64,000 bases of DNA from Micractinium sp. NFX-FRZ (taxonomy: Eukaryota > Chlorophyta > Trebouxiophyceae > Chlorellales > Chlorellaceae): NCBI GenBank assembly GCA_029339195.1, contig JAPTJF010000026.1, forward strand, positions 186,001 to 250,000, read 5' to 3'. Below, one piece after another: positions 53,901-64,000 of the stretch; position 1 is the stretch's first letter, and each line of letters starts with the position of its first letter. The position numbers were made by a program, and so were the translations under genes. The notes under the pieces are model-generated. The model searched no databases, was not told the origin of the DNA, and was given only the letters and a program-made list of their open reading frames with translations.

Positions 53901-56286
53901 CACGGCCCTCACCGCAAACAATCTGTACAGCTGGCTGCTGCTCACCAGCTTCCAGCAGCTCCCCGTGCAGCAGCAGCTGGAAGGCCTCAGGCTCAGGTGG
54001 GCGCCCGTTCTTAACTGTTTTTAACTGTCCATGGACTTTCAAACACAGCTCTGCCAGGTGCTGTGCTGTAGGGCTGCAGGGCTGCATGTGCAGAACACAC
54101 ACACACTCCCTTGCAGCCGCGGCGCCCCGGCTTGACCAGCGCGCACGCAGTCGGCGGGCGTGGACGCCAGCCTGGCATGCCCGCTCGTCTCCTTTCTCCT
54201 TCCTCTGCCTGCCCTGCTGTCCCGAGGCAGCTGTTACCTACAATGAAAGGATGGGCCACGCAGGCGCGCTGCCTGTAAAGCTGCGTGCCAGCTGGCAACA
54301 CAGTGCCCCCTGCTCTCCCTCACCCCTGCTGCCGCAGGCAGATGCTGGCGGGAGCGCTGGCGTGGCGGGCCGCCCTTGGGAAGGTGGAGGCCCTGTGCGA
54401 CCTAACAGATGGGCGGGATGAGGCCATCAGGGGGCTGGCTGCGCTCATGTTCCTGTGGCCGCTGCTGCAGCAGCCGGCGCTGCGCGGCGCCCTGCTGAGT
54501 GCCGGCATCGGCGGCGACATCTCGTCGGCGGTGGCGGCGGTCGTGGTGAGCGGGCAATGGGGGATGCCATTGCGCGAGCACCGCCTGCAATCAGCATGTC
54601 CGCCTGGCCCTGCTGGCCATTGCAATGGCCCGCTTAACGACCTGACGGCAGGCAGCCAGGCAGGCAGCCAGTTGAGCAGCAGAGCATGCAACAACCCGCT
54701 GACGTGGCACGCGCTGACGTGGCACTGCCCCTGGCTGCCACCTGGCACGGGCCCAGCATGTCCACCTGCTGACCTGGCTGCTACCCTGATCACCCTGAAC
54801 AGGCTCGGCATGCCCACGTGGACGATGACGTGGATCTGGACTCTTCTGTGGAAAGCCTGCTGGCCATGTGCGGCCCCAGGTGATGTTAACACTTTAACAA
54901 CCGTGCCTCCAGCCCACCGCTGTTCTCAGTGCTCGAATGCCAGCCCAGCACTGCGTTCGAGTGCTAGTTGCGCCCCTAGCTAGCGGCAAGCCAGTTGGAG
55001 CACCGCTTGTGGGTTGTGGGTGTGTGGCTGCAGTGCTGCTGTGCCGAGCGCAGTGGCTGTTGCCACCGCGCCATGGCCTGCCTGCCCTCAGCGCCTAGTG
55101 TTCTGCCTAGAACCTCACCTGGCGTGTCACTGCGCCGCTCCTGCCTGGTGCAGCCTGGCGTTGACTATCGTGGCTGATGCGGGATTCGGGCGCGCGCTGG
55201 CAGCTGCCCAAGCCCATGGCAACATGGTGCGTCGGTGCAGGGTGCCGTGCTGCTGCGCACTTCTCCATGGCCCCAGTCCGAGAGCACGCCTTCCTTCGTT
55301 GCTGCCTTTGGCTGCGGGCAGCGTGCAGGGTTGTGTGTGCAGGGCACCTGCGCTTGCTGCCGCCGCGGAGGAGGCCTTAGCGGGCGGGCGTTTGACTTGT
55401 GCAGCTTGCAGGGTTGCGCGTGCATGGCATGGCATGTGCTTGCTCTCCGGCGTGCTTTCCAGCTTGTTTGGGGCCGCAGAGTGTGTGCCGCTTGGCTGGT
55501 TGCGGCTGTCCCAGCGTGCAGCGCCCGCCACCTCTGCCAAACCGAGACCTGGGCAGTTTGTGGCGCCCCAGCCATTGTCCACCTCAGCTGGGCCCATGTG
55601 CTGTCAATCCCACACGAAGCACCCCTGCCCGTGCTTCACTTCTTGCACACCCCAGCACGACCCCCAAAACATCACTGCTCTGCGCTCGTGACGTTGTTGC
55701 ATCCCCCCCCCCCGCCCCTCCCGTGCCTGTGCTGCAGCTGCCCCTGCAGCTTGAGCACATCATATGGGCAGTGCACTCGGAGGCCCTCTCTCAGCTGCCA
55801 CCCGAGCAGGCAGCCGAGCTGCACAGCCTCACCTGTGGCTGCGGCGGCAGCGGCGGCCGGCACCACCAGGCACAGGACGACCCGCACACCACAGTGCGGC
55901 TCCTGCTCCCTCTGCGGCACTACTGGGACCGGTTTGCCAGCCTGGCGGCTGCACAGCTGGCGCAGCGCCCGCTGGTGGCGCCACCTGGCACGCCGGAAGA
56001 GGAGCGGGCACTGTTGGAGCAAGCGGAGGCACTGGCCACCCGCAGCTGTGCCAACCTGGCATGTGTCAATCTGGAGGGCGCCAGCGAGGCGGCGGTCAAG
56101 GGGCGCAGGTGCTCCGGCTGCCGCCTGCTGCGCTTCTGCAGCGTGGCGTGCAGCCAGGCAGCCTGGCGGGGGCACAAGCGGGCGTGCAGGCTGCTGGCGC
56201 GTCGCGGCGAGGGTGAGGGCCAGCAGGCGCAGGGGCAGGAGCAGGAGCAGGAGCAGCAGCAGCAGCATCAAATGGTAGGCAGCTGA
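50954..56286 (+). CDS. Large MYND zinc-finger protein of unknown function
   Basis: Seven exons join in frame to 1007 aa: 50954-51132, 51362-51879, 52577-53996, 54337-54545, 54803-54879, 55154-55225 and 55738-56286. The C-terminus (about residues 927-965) is a MYND finger: CANLAC, then CSGCRLLRFCSVACSQAAW and HKRAC, a protein-interaction zinc fold. The rest is mostly helical and Ala/Leu-rich, with no SET domain seen, so it is not an obvious methyltransferase. A Gln/Glu-rich tail follows the finger. The first exon is the least certain: joining it needs a GC donor (CAG|GCAAGT) but keeps frame into ALLPLARNMAALEP. Without it, translation could start at 51387. An acidic short exon (HVDDDVDLDSSVESLL) is well supported by phase. 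Confidence 0.75.
52437..52592 (+). repeat. Copy of MYND-gene exon 3 acceptor
   Basis: CCTGCCCATTTGCAGGAGAC near 52435 mimics the real acceptor CCTGCCCATCTGCAGGCGAC at 52563, about 127 bp downstream, within CCTG-rich sequence. Confidence 0.65.
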
Positions 56287-56356
56287 TGGCTGCCCCTTTC
56301 TGTGTCGTCAGTCAGGCACAGGCTGCTTGTCAACCACCTATGTGGCCTGCACCCCA

Positions 56357-56361
56357 TGTAA
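56357..56361 (+). terminator. Poly(A) signal TGTAA for the MYND gene
   Basis: TGTAA lies 71 nt after the stop at 56286. Confidence 0.6.
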
Positions 56362-56671
56362 CCATGCTTGCACGACAGCCGCCAAGAAGCGACACTTCCA
56401 GCAAGTAGTATTTGCCTGTCAGCAAGTGTTGCTTTGGCCATGCGTGTGCCAGGAGGTGCCAACTCTGGCTGGGCTGCTGCCAAGCAACTGTTGCTTGCGG
56501 TTGGGCTGCCTCCCAAGAGAGCGTGCGTGTTTGGCCCAGTGGTGCCGTGTTGTAACAACACAGCATTGCTTCCACTCTTGGCAGGGGCAAGAGCTCTGTC
56601 GCCTGCTTCCGCTGCTGCCTTGCTCCCCCCCGGTGGGGCCCTGTTTGCCTGCACTCTTCTGCTTGCGATTC

Positions 56672-56676
56672 TTACA
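56672..56676 (-). terminator. Poly(A) signal TGTAA (minus) for the PDZ gene
   Basis: TTACA on the plus strand, 28 nt beyond the PDZ gene stop at 56704, which implies a very short 3'UTR. Confidence 0.6.
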
Positions 56677-56703
56677 CATCCAGACGGCGCCGCCACAAAC
56701 TCT

Positions 56704-58186
56704 TTAAGCCCCCCCCGCCGCCGCCTGCTCCCCTCCCTCCACCGTGCGCTCAAATTCGAGCGACACATCAAAGAACCCCCACCGCTCGCTGTTGCTGCCC
56801 AGCGCTGCCATGACCTGCGGCAGGGATGGAGAGCGGGGGGGCAGGGGGCAGGGATGGAGAGCGGGTGGCCGGGGGCCAGGGGGCAGGGGGTAATGATGCC
56901 AACATGAGAGGTGTTGGGAGTCTAAGAGAGCAGGGGGCAGGGGGCAGGGGGTATTGGATGAGAGGTGCTGGAGTGGAGAGAGGCCCAGGAAGAGGGTCTC
57001 CCCAGGGAAGTGCACTTGAGCGATTCAATGAAGCGAATCACGGTATCAATCAGCGAGGCCCTCCTCCCGTGTCTCCCCGACTGCCGCCCCAACTTTGGCA
57101 GCTCTCGGCTCTCACCGTGTCAAACTGCTTGCCCCGGCAGTCGAAAGCCACCTGAGCAGAGCAGAGCAGCGGCAGGGGAGGCAGCAGGGGAGGCAAGGAG
57201 GCACGGTCATGCACAGTCGAGCCAGCGGGGCACCAGCGGTCGGCAGCCAACCAGGGGGTGGGGGGTGTGGCGTAGGAACACACATGTATTGCCAGCCGCA
57301 AAGGTGACTGCCCCGTAAAGCAAGCAAGTCAGCGCCTCCTACTAAGCAGCAAGGCAGCGCTCCTCACAAGCAAGCGGCGCACCTTTGTGAAGTTGTCGTA
57401 AGGCCGAGCCCCATGCCCCTCCCGCTCGAACTCGCCCTCCTTGCCCGCCCGCAGCACCACGGCGGAGCACCCCACAAGCGTGTCCCCCACCCGCACACGC
57501 CCATCCTTTGCCGCGTTGCCGCCTGCACAGGGGGCGGCGGGAACGGAAGGCACACGGTCTGTTAAGAATACCTGGCCTGAGGGAAACTTCGTTGCGGAAA
57601 ATATACTGCAAGCCCAAACAAGCAAGGGACCAGCCGCCCGGCTGCTAGGGACGCCCATGTGGGGGGTGCAGGCAGCCCGCCAGTCTCAGCAGCGCGCCAG
57701 GACTCCAGACACTGCCACCCTTGTTCAGCACCCTGCTCCCCGCCAATACAACCATGCAAGTCCCCCTGACATGGCCTCACCTGCCACAATTTCCTCCACG
57801 AACACCTCGACGGGCGGCCCCGGCCGCTCTGCCAGCACCAGGCCCATCGGCTTACGCAGCGTCAGGCTGATGGTCTGCTTGGCCGGCGGGGCCTGTGCCT
57901 GCGCTGCTGGCCTGCAGCAGGGTGCAAGCATGAGGAGTTTGAGCACGGCGTGTGATGTCCAAGCAGCAATAGCAGCAGCCATGCGCGAAGGCGGAAGCAG
58001 GCAAGCAAAGGCCGCAGCTTGGTCGGCGCCGGCGGCAGGGCAGCGGCGGCAGCAATGCGCAGCGCTCTGCCAGCCTGCTCACCCATCTGCCGACGCACGC
58101 ACTACCGAGAGCCTCCTGGGTTGAAGTGACCGCTGCTGCTGCGAGGAGAGAGGTGCAGTGCGGTGACCGACAAGGCAGGTTGCCAT
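56704..58186 (-). CDS. Plastid-targeted PDZ-domain protein
   Basis: Five exons join in frame to 173 aa: 58186-58083, 57911-57781, 57522-57383, 57151-57116 and 56814-56704. The first about 35 residues (MATCLVGHRTAPLSSQQQ...VVRA) are Ser/Arg/Ala-rich like a chloroplast transit peptide with a VRA cleavage motif. A single PDZ domain follows: ISLTLRKPMGLVLAERPG (carboxylate-binding loop region), VFVEEIVAGGNAAKDGRVRV and GDTLVGCSAVVLRAGKEGEF, then RPYDNFTKVAFDCRGKQFDT and VMAALGSNSERWGFFDVSLE. Conserved single-PDZ plastid proteins of this type exist in plants and algae, but their role is not well defined. A scaffold or thylakoid assembly role is inference. It is divergent from UBA5 across 522 bp. 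Confidence 0.85.
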
Positions 58187-58708
58187 GTTGCTCGATGTAC
58201 TTTCGCTGTCTGTGAGAAGGTATATTGCACGAATGCAAAGTGTCTTGAGCAGGACGCGAATGCAATGTGTCTCTCCAGGGCGCTGCAATTGCCTTGCGCC
58301 TCCACGCTGGCATTGCACCGTTGTTTCTATTGCAACACAGCACGGGTTCGCTTTGTGCCTCGTTTGACACACTCTGGACTGTCATATTGACGACTTAGGA
58401 GCACCAGGTAGGGCATTGCTTCGGTCTCGCTCGCCTGCGATCGCGTTGAGCTGCAGTATGCCGAACAGCCTTGCTCCTGCTGGCTCTGTGTTCCTGTATG
58501 CTTGGCATTCGCACCACACCTGCCGATCGGCTCCAAGAGCTCGCCTCTCAGGCTCCTTCTGCCGCTCGTGGACCCCTCTTTGCCGCCTCTTCCTGCTTGC
58601 CGGCTCAAACCATGCCTGCCATGTTCTCACCTGCAGTAGCTCGTTGCCACCGCTGCAGGACCACTGGTCGACTGCAGCGTCTCAGCACCGGCAGCGGCGG
58701 CAGCAGCT
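58187..58708. promoter_or_regulatory. Shared divergent promoter region, PDZ gene / UBA5
   Basis: 522 bp between divergent start codons. Open frames crossing it in both directions are not conserved-looking. No defined element is recognised. Confidence 0.4.
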
Positions 58709-61700
58709 ATGGCGGACGGCAGCCAGGTGCGAGCTCGTCGGCGGGCCCTGCCCTGCCCTCTGCACGGCTTGCACCCTCTGCTGTGAATGGTCGATTGACA
58801 CACACGTAGGCTGGAGCGCACAACGTGCAAGTCTGCACCCCGCGTGCCGTGCTGACGCAACTGCATGTCCCCGCTCCACACTCACGCCCGCCTACCTGGC
58901 TGATCCCTGCCCGCTCCTTTGCAGGCGCCCGCTGCGGCGGCGGCGCGTGAGCGCGTGGACAAGATGAGCGCCGAGGTAGTGGACAGCAACCCGTACAGCC
59001 GGCTGATGGCGCTGCAGCGCATGGGGATTGTCAAGGATTATGAGGCCATCAGAAACAAGACGGTGAGCGGTGGTGTGGGTGGGTGGGTGGGTGGGTGGGC
59101 GGGCGGGTGGGCACGTACGATGCACCCCTGCTGCATCATTGCGGAGCTGCTCTTTGTTCTGCTGCGAAGGTGCGGCCTACGCGCTTCTGTCCTCTTCTCC
59201 AATCCCACGTGTGCAGGTAGCGGCGGTGGGCATGGGTGGTGTGTTCAGGCCCTGCGCCCCTTCCTCCACCTCCCCGCTGCGGAGATGCTGGCTACTCCCT
59301 TCCTACTTCCGCCTCCATCCCACACGGCTGCACTCTTTTGCCTCCTCCTCCCATGCCACGTGCGCAGGTGGCTGTGGTGGGCATGGGCGGCGTGGGCAGC
59401 GTGGCGGCGGAGATGCTCACTCGCTGCGGCGTGGGCCGCCTGCTCATGTACGACTACGACAAGGTCAGGCGGGGGGGGCATTTGATTTGACATTTGATTT
59501 GTCATTTGATTTGATACGAGATGTGTGAGGTGTGTGGAGTGGTTTGGGTTGTCGGCCGCCTGCTCATGTATGGTTACGACGAGGCGAGCTGGGGGGGCTG
59601 CTGTGTTGTGCCCCGTTTGTGAGCATTCTGAGAGCGGCGCGGGCTCAAGGAGGGTGCTCTTCTTTGGGCTTCACTCGACCTACTGACTCTCCCACCGCAC
59701 CAGCTTCTTGAGCTTGTAAGTTCCTCACAACTCACTGAGGTCCCATGCCTCCATGCCATGCCAAGTGGAGCAGGCAGCCAACATGAACCGCCGTCGCATG
59801 TAGGTGGACTGACCCTGTTGGTCCTTGCTGGCACCCAATTGCTCCCAACCCACTGGCAGTCCCCACTCCAAATCCCTAAATTTGAAAACTTTCGGAAAAG
59901 CAGCAAAATGGGATGCATGCTGCCATCCTGCGGCAGGTGGGCCCAATTGCTCCCAACCCACCGACGCTCCCCACTCCCACCCATGCTGCCATCCTGCGGC
60001 AGGCTGGACTCCCATGTTCCCCACCCACTGACACTCCCACCCTTCCAGTGCTGCCGTCCTGCAGCAGGTGGGCTCGAATGCTGCCCACCCACTGACGCTC
60101 CCACCCTGCCACCCATGCTGCCATGCCACCACTGCAGGTGGAGCTGGCCAACATGAACCGCCTCTTCTTCAGGCCGGAGCAGTGCGGCATGACCAAGACG
60201 GACGCTGCAGCGCAGGTGGGCGGGCGGGGCAGCTGGGACGGGGCAGGGTGGGGCAGGAGGAGAGGGAGGGGTCGTTGAGGTGCTAATGCTGCAGCGGGTT
60301 GCGTGCGGGATTCAAGCCTCCCCCTTTCCACACTCGTGGCCTCACTCTGGGTACGTTTGTGTGCATCTTCTCCAGTCAAAGCCTGGTTGGGCTGGGCTTC
60401 CAAGGTTGCCTGTGGGGAGCCTCCCCACGCCATGCTCACCCTGCCTCTCTCTCTCTGCTCATTTCCATTGCTGTGTGTTTGTTGTGTGTGCCGGCAGACC
60501 CTGGCGGGCATCAACCCGGATGTCGCCCTGGAGAGCTACACCACGAACATCACCACGCTGCACGGCTTCTCTTTGTTTACTCACATCTTCCCACCTCTTG
60601 CCCCCTCTCTGGCATGGCTCAGACCCTGGCGGGCATCAACCCGGATGTGGCGCTTGAGAGCTACACCATGAACATCACCACGCTGGAGGGGTTTGACGCC
60701 TTCAAGGCCAGCCTGGTGCAGCCGGGAGGTGCCGACAAGTCCAGGTGCGTTTGCACTTTTGTATGGTTACTGTTGTACTACAGACACACTTGTGCCAGGC
60801 ACCGTTGCACCTGTACGCGCACCTGCACCGCTGCTTGTGTGTGTACCGGCCTGTGCATCCCAGGCCTGGCGTGCGCGCCCGCAGTACACATTGCTGCACC
60901 CCCTCAGCGCCCACCTGCTCACAAGCGTGTTATAAGTCCATGCAGGGTGGACCTGGTGCTGTCGTGCGTGGACAACTATGAGGCGCGCATGACCATCAAC
61001 CAGGTGGGCAGTTAAACCACCCTGCAGTGTAGGTATTAAATGCACCTGCGTGTTGGGGGCCGGGGGGGGGTTGTGGGGGCATGTGCGCGTGTGTAAAGAA
61101 GCGCGCATGACCATCAGCCAGGTGGGGCTTGAAACCACCCCTGCAGTATCGGAATTGAACGAAACTGCTTGCTTTGTTTGTGTTTGGAGAGAGGCGCGCA
61201 TGAGACCATCAACCAGGCACGGCGTGAAAAGCACGCACCATACCATCCCCGCCCCCCATTCCCCTGCCCTCGCCTGCCCTGCCCTGGCGGTCCTTGGCAC
61301 GAAGGGGAATGCGGCTCCTCACTCATCAGCAGTGCCTCCTGAATGATGACACCTCTCACCGCAGGTGTGCCTGGAGCTCAACCAGACGTGGATGGAGTCG
61401 GGCGTGAGCGAGGACGCGGTGTCCGGGCACATACAGGTGGTGGCGCCCGGGGACACGGCCTGCTTCGCCTGCGTGCCGCCCCTGGTGGTGGCCTCGGGTG
61501 CGTAGATGATAATCTGTTCTGAGGGCACTGGTCTCACAAGTTGTGCCAGCTGGTAGCCTTCCAGCGAGGCGCGCTGGTTTGCAGCTGCTGTGCTGCGTGC
61601 CGCGCGTGCTGTGCGCTTGTGTGCATGTGGTAGGCTCATACGTAGGCTAGGCCACACCTGGCATAGGAGAGCCGCTGGCATGCCAGTGCTTCACCTGCGT

Positions 61701-62776
61701 GCCGCCCTTGGTGGTTGGTTCCGGGGCTTCCGGCTGCACCGGGCAGGCGCCTTCCGCCTGGGGCGCTGCCCTGCCCTCACATACCCGGTGTTCCAGCCTG
61801 CCTGCCTGCCTGCCTGCCTGCCCCACAGGCATTGACGAGCGCACCCTGAAGCGTGAGGGCGTGTGCGCCGCCTCGCTGCCCACCACCATGGGCATCGTGG
61901 CAGGGCTGCTGGTGCAGAACTCGCTCAAGTACATGCTCAGCTTTGGTCAGGTGAGCGGGCAGCAAGAGGCATTGTGGTGCATTATAGCGGCGCCTGCCGG
62001 TGCATACCGCGCTCAAGTTCTCACCCACCCTTTGTTACACCTGTTTTTACAGGCCACCCAATACCTGGGGGGTACCGCAGCCTGCCTGAGGGGGCTCCCC
62101 TGCCCACCCTGCCCTTCCTCCAGCTGTGCCCACCCGTGTGTGCCTCCTTCCCCTCCTCCCCTGCCCCCTTCCTTGCATTCCTCCCGCAGGCCACCCACTA
62201 CCTGGGGGGGTACCGCAGCCTGAGGGGCTGCTTCTGGCCACCCTGCCCTCCAGCTTCAGCACCCATGTGTGCCTCCAATCCCCTTCACCCCGCCTCCCCC
62301 ACACCTCCTCCGCCTCTGTTGCACAGGTCACACAGTACCTGGGGTACAGCAGCCTGAAGGACTTCTTCCCCACAATGGACATCAAGCCCAACCCCGGCTG
62401 CGTCAACTCCATGTGCCGGCAGCGCCAGGCGGAGTGGGCGGTGCATGCGCCGGAGCGCGCGGCAGCGGCGGCGGCGGCGGCGGCCGAGGCGGCGGCGGCC
62501 GAGGCGGCTGCGGGGCCGCTGCACGAGGAGAATGAGTGGGGGATCGAGGTGACGGGGGATGCTGACGTGGGTGCTGAGTCAGCAGCGGCAGTTACGCAGG
62601 CAGCGGCTGCGGCGGCGGCTGGCCAGCAAGGCGCGCTGCCAGAAGGCCTGCAGTTCAGCATGCCGGCAGCGGATACTGTGGACGCAGCGGCTCTGCAGCT
62701 AGACGCAGTGCCTGAGACGGATGCGGGTGTTGACGACTTGATGGCACAGCTTGCTGAGCTGTCGGCGGGCAAGTGA
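58709..62776 (+). CDS. UBA5: UFM1-activating enzyme E1 (UBA5)
   Basis: Activates the ubiquitin-like modifier UFM1 with ATP, forms a thioester and passes it to UFC1. Nine exons join in frame to 404 aa. Exon 1 is only 18 nt (MADGSQ, 58709-58726), and the rest are 58925-59062, 59368-59463, 60138-60215, 60623-60744, 60946-61003, 61365-61497, 61829-61950 and 62327-62776. Conserved blocks are [19 protein letters not shown], the nucleotide motif [35 protein letters not shown] and [12 protein letters not shown]. Zinc ligands are CFAC (203, 206) and CVNSMC. The catalytic Cys227 is in [14 protein letters not shown]. The C-terminal tail has the UFM1-interacting NEWGIEV. An Ala-rich segment separates core and tail. 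Nearly every intron carries a copy of a neighbouring exon edge. Confidence 0.97.
59217..59590 (+). repeat. Copies of both edges of UBA5 exon 3
   Basis: The acceptor with VAAVGMGGV at 59218 copies the real start at 59368. The donor-side CGCCTGCTCATGTACGACTA recurs at about 59550-59583 as RLLMYGYDE after the true end at 59463. Confidence 0.88.
59757..60137 (+). repeat. Acceptor minisatellite before UBA5 exon 4
   Basis: 59759-59806 is a broken copy of exon 4 (ANMNRRRM then stop). Three to four units of about 65 bp follow, containing GCTGCCATCCTGCGGCAGGT and CCCAACCCACTGAC-type blocks. The array ends at the true acceptor, 60137. Confidence 0.88.
60499..60700 (+). repeat. Decoy copy of UBA5 exon 5
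   Basis: [20 protein letters not shown] at 60499 duplicates [20 protein letters not shown] at 60623, 124 bp apart. The copy has its own CAG acceptor but diverges after LHGF. Confidence 0.95.
60980..61215 (+). repeat. Copies of UBA5 exon 6 donor edge
   Basis: GCGCGCATGACCATCAACCA plus donor (true end 61003) recurs at 61101 and, degenerate, at 61194. Intronic flanks are also repeated. Confidence 0.88.
61458..61727 (+). repeat. Copy of UBA5 CFAC-coding exon end
   Basis: The zinc-ligand end of exon 7 ([13 protein letters not shown]) has a copy at about 61685-61727 reading [13 protein letters not shown], 228 bp downstream. Confidence 0.88.
62051..62360 (+). repeat. Triplicated acceptor of UBA5 exon 9
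   Basis: CAGG(C/T)CACCCA-type starts followed by [21 protein letters not shown] and [10 protein letters not shown] occur at 62052, 62190 and 62327, spaced about 137 bp. Only the third is the coding exon. Confidence 0.93.
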
Positions 62777-63189
62777 GGGGCCACAGGGTGCTGCTCCGGG
62801 CTGCCAGGCACCCCGCAGTGTCGGCTGGGGGCTGCCACACTTATGGGAGGAGTGTGACACCAGACGGCCGCTCGCTCTCGCACAGCGCTGCGGCAGGAGC
62901 CGAAGCTGTGTGGCCTCAGACCATGATATGTTGCCGTAGCATTAACCTTTACAAATCCAACATGAATCGGTTGTAAGCGATTGTTTACACGGCCTACATG
63001 AATTTCTGGCGTGAAATTAAAGAGAAAGAGCCCGCAGGCAGGCGGCCACTGTGCTGCGCACGCCGCCGCAGGCTTGGCGCCGCCCACAGTACCCTACCAC
63101 CCGCATTGCGTCTTTGCCCTACTGTACACGCCCACTCTAGCTTGTCACAGTTCTGCTGGGTCTCTCCAGTCCTGCGCACTGCTGCAGAA
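62777..63189. other. Intergenic, UBA5 3' region and promoter of the next gene
   Basis: About 410 bp containing the UBA5 poly(A) signal at 62972-62976. The remainder should hold the promoter of the gene at 63190. Nothing else is seen. Confidence 0.5.
62972..62976 (+). terminator. Poly(A) signal TGTAA for UBA5
   Basis: TGTAA lies 196 nt after the stop, in an AT-richer stretch. Confidence 0.65.
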
Positions 63190-64000
63190 ATGCTCGCCAG
63201 CAGGGTGCAGCCGGCCTTTGCGCCATTCCGGCCAGCGGTCGCCCCGCGCAGGTCTTCTCAACGCCCGAGGGCCTCGCAGGGTGACGGGCCGGTCGTCAGC
63301 GAGGATGTGCTGGCACGGCTGAGGGTCGCCGAGGAGGAGGCCGCCAAGCTGAAGAAGGAGCTTGCAGCGGCGCAGGCAGTGGTGAGCGGGGTCGGATCGA
63401 TTACCAAGCGGGGCTGTGTGGAGCGCAGGCGCCGCTGCTGCTGCAGCTGTTGCCGCCTTTGCTTCTGCCGCCGCCCCACGCCGCCGCCTCCGCTACCGCC
63501 GTCGCCCCCCCCGGTATTCCACATCTTTGTAGGAACCCAGGCAATGCCTGCTAACGGTAGAGCATATAGTACCTGCCTTGCAACCTGCATCGGTTTGCCT
63601 GACGCATCTTTGGTGCCACCTGCTCGCCGCCCGCAGGCCAGCGCGACGTCCCTGGAGGCGGCGGCGGCAGAGGCAGCCAGCGAGAAGCCAGCCAAGCGCA
63701 TTGATGGCGGTGACCTCCGCCGGGAGACGCTGTTCTCTGGGGTGGAGTCCAAGCAGCGTAACTGGCTGTCTGAGAACGACGTGTCCTTCTTCACCGGGGG
63801 AGGCCCTGGAGAGGCGGGCGGCGCTGAGGGCGCAAGCGCAGAGGAGAAGGAGGTGGTCAAGGTGGGTGGGTGGGTGGGTGGGCAGGCGAGGCGCCTGGGT
63901 GGCAGCGTGCCAAGCGGACGCTGCAACAGTGAGCACTGCAGCTGTTGTTCATGGTTTGCACTTGCGTTTGCCCGGCAGAAGCGGCGGGTGGCAGCGGGCC
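63190..64000 (+). CDS. Probable plastid protein, N-terminal part only
   Basis: Three exons in frame, cut by the window end: 63190-63381, 63637-63861 and 63979 onward. The first about 30 residues (MLASRVQPAFAPFRPAV, then RRSSQ) are hydroxylated and Arg-rich without acids, like a chloroplast transit peptide. A short charged helix follows (VLARLRVAEEEAAKLKKELA). The second exon contains KRIDGGDLRRETLFSG and SKQRNWLSENDVSFFTGGG, which look conserved. I do not recognise the family. The localisation is inferred. Confidence 0.65.
   Translation, partial: MLASRVQPAFAPFRPAVAPRRSSQRPRASQGDGPVVSEDVLARLRVAEEEAAKLKKELAAAQAVVSGVGSITKRGCVERRRRCCCSCCRLCFCRRPTPPPPLPPSPPPVFHIFVGTQAMPANGRAYSTCLATCIGLPDASLVPPARRPQASATSLEAAAAEAASEKPAKRIDGGDLRRETLFSGVESKQRNWLSENDVSFFTGGGPGEAGGAEGASAEEKEVVKVGGWVGGQARRLGGSVPSGRCNSEHCSCCSWFALAFARQKRRVAAG

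Noticed and set aside
60299..61015. Long plus-strand open frame through UBA5 introns
   Set aside because: It strings together a decoy exon, intron and a real exon. The conserved UBA5 sequence requires splicing.

Overview
The window is nuclear DNA from a eukaryotic green alga, most likely a trebouxiophyte of the Chlorella type. It is GC-rich. Its genes are cut by about 100 short introns (mostly GT-AG, with several GC-AG). Poly(A) signals are of the TGTAA type known from green algae, and CAG/GCN-coded Gln and Ala runs are common. Several products belong to plant-type families: CDPK, plastid PDZ protein, FIP37/WTAP, organellar GatC. I see no rRNA, tRNA, CRISPR array or complete transposon.

Layout. 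163-1063 (+): last exons of an unrecognised Cys-containing protein with Asn/Gly repeats. 1425-11386 (-): a 22-exon BLM/RecQ4A-type helicase. 11617-12492 (+): GatC, divergent from the helicase. 13555-16585 (+): low-complexity protein of unknown function. 17359-19513 (-): secreted SUEL/galactose-binding-lectin-like protein with a GPI-like tail. 19791-21981 (-): dephospho-CoA kinase. 22215-23862 (+): WTAP/FIP37, a subunit of the mRNA m6A methyltransferase complex. 24970-29246 (+): prolyl 4-hydroxylase-type 2OG-Fe(II) oxygenase. 30345-35879 (+): Skeletor-like DM13-DOMON-cupredoxin protein. 36713-42501 (-): MutY adenine DNA glycosylase. 42897-49393 (+): CDPK. 50954-56286 (+): large MYND-finger protein. 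56704-58186 (-): plastid PDZ protein. 58709-62776 (+): UBA5, the UFM1-activating E1. 63190-64000 (+): start of a probable plastid protein, cut by the window end.

For most genes I followed splice sites exon by exon and checked that the summed exon lengths keep the reading frame. The models give RecQ 1426 aa, GatC, CoaE 227 aa, WTAP 267 aa, Skeletor-like 535 aa, MutY 532 aa, CDPK 657 aa, MYND 1007 aa, PDZ 173 aa and UBA5 404 aa. The genes are not an operon or pathway. Two are DNA-maintenance factors (RecQ, MutY) and two act in RNA or protein modification (WTAP, UBA5). Four gene pairs are divergent across 230-520 bp gaps and probably share promoters.

The most striking feature is structural. Introns of the long conserved genes (RecQ, P4H, MutY, CDPK, UBA5, and less so Skeletor-like and MYND) repeatedly carry degenerate local copies of the neighbouring exon edge together with its splice site, usually 60-230 bp away. 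These decoy exon edges include truncated copies of conserved motifs, arrays of repeated splice acceptors and possible poison exons. They look like products of recurrent small tandem duplication across exon-intron junctions, and may be how these introns grow or how splicing is tuned.
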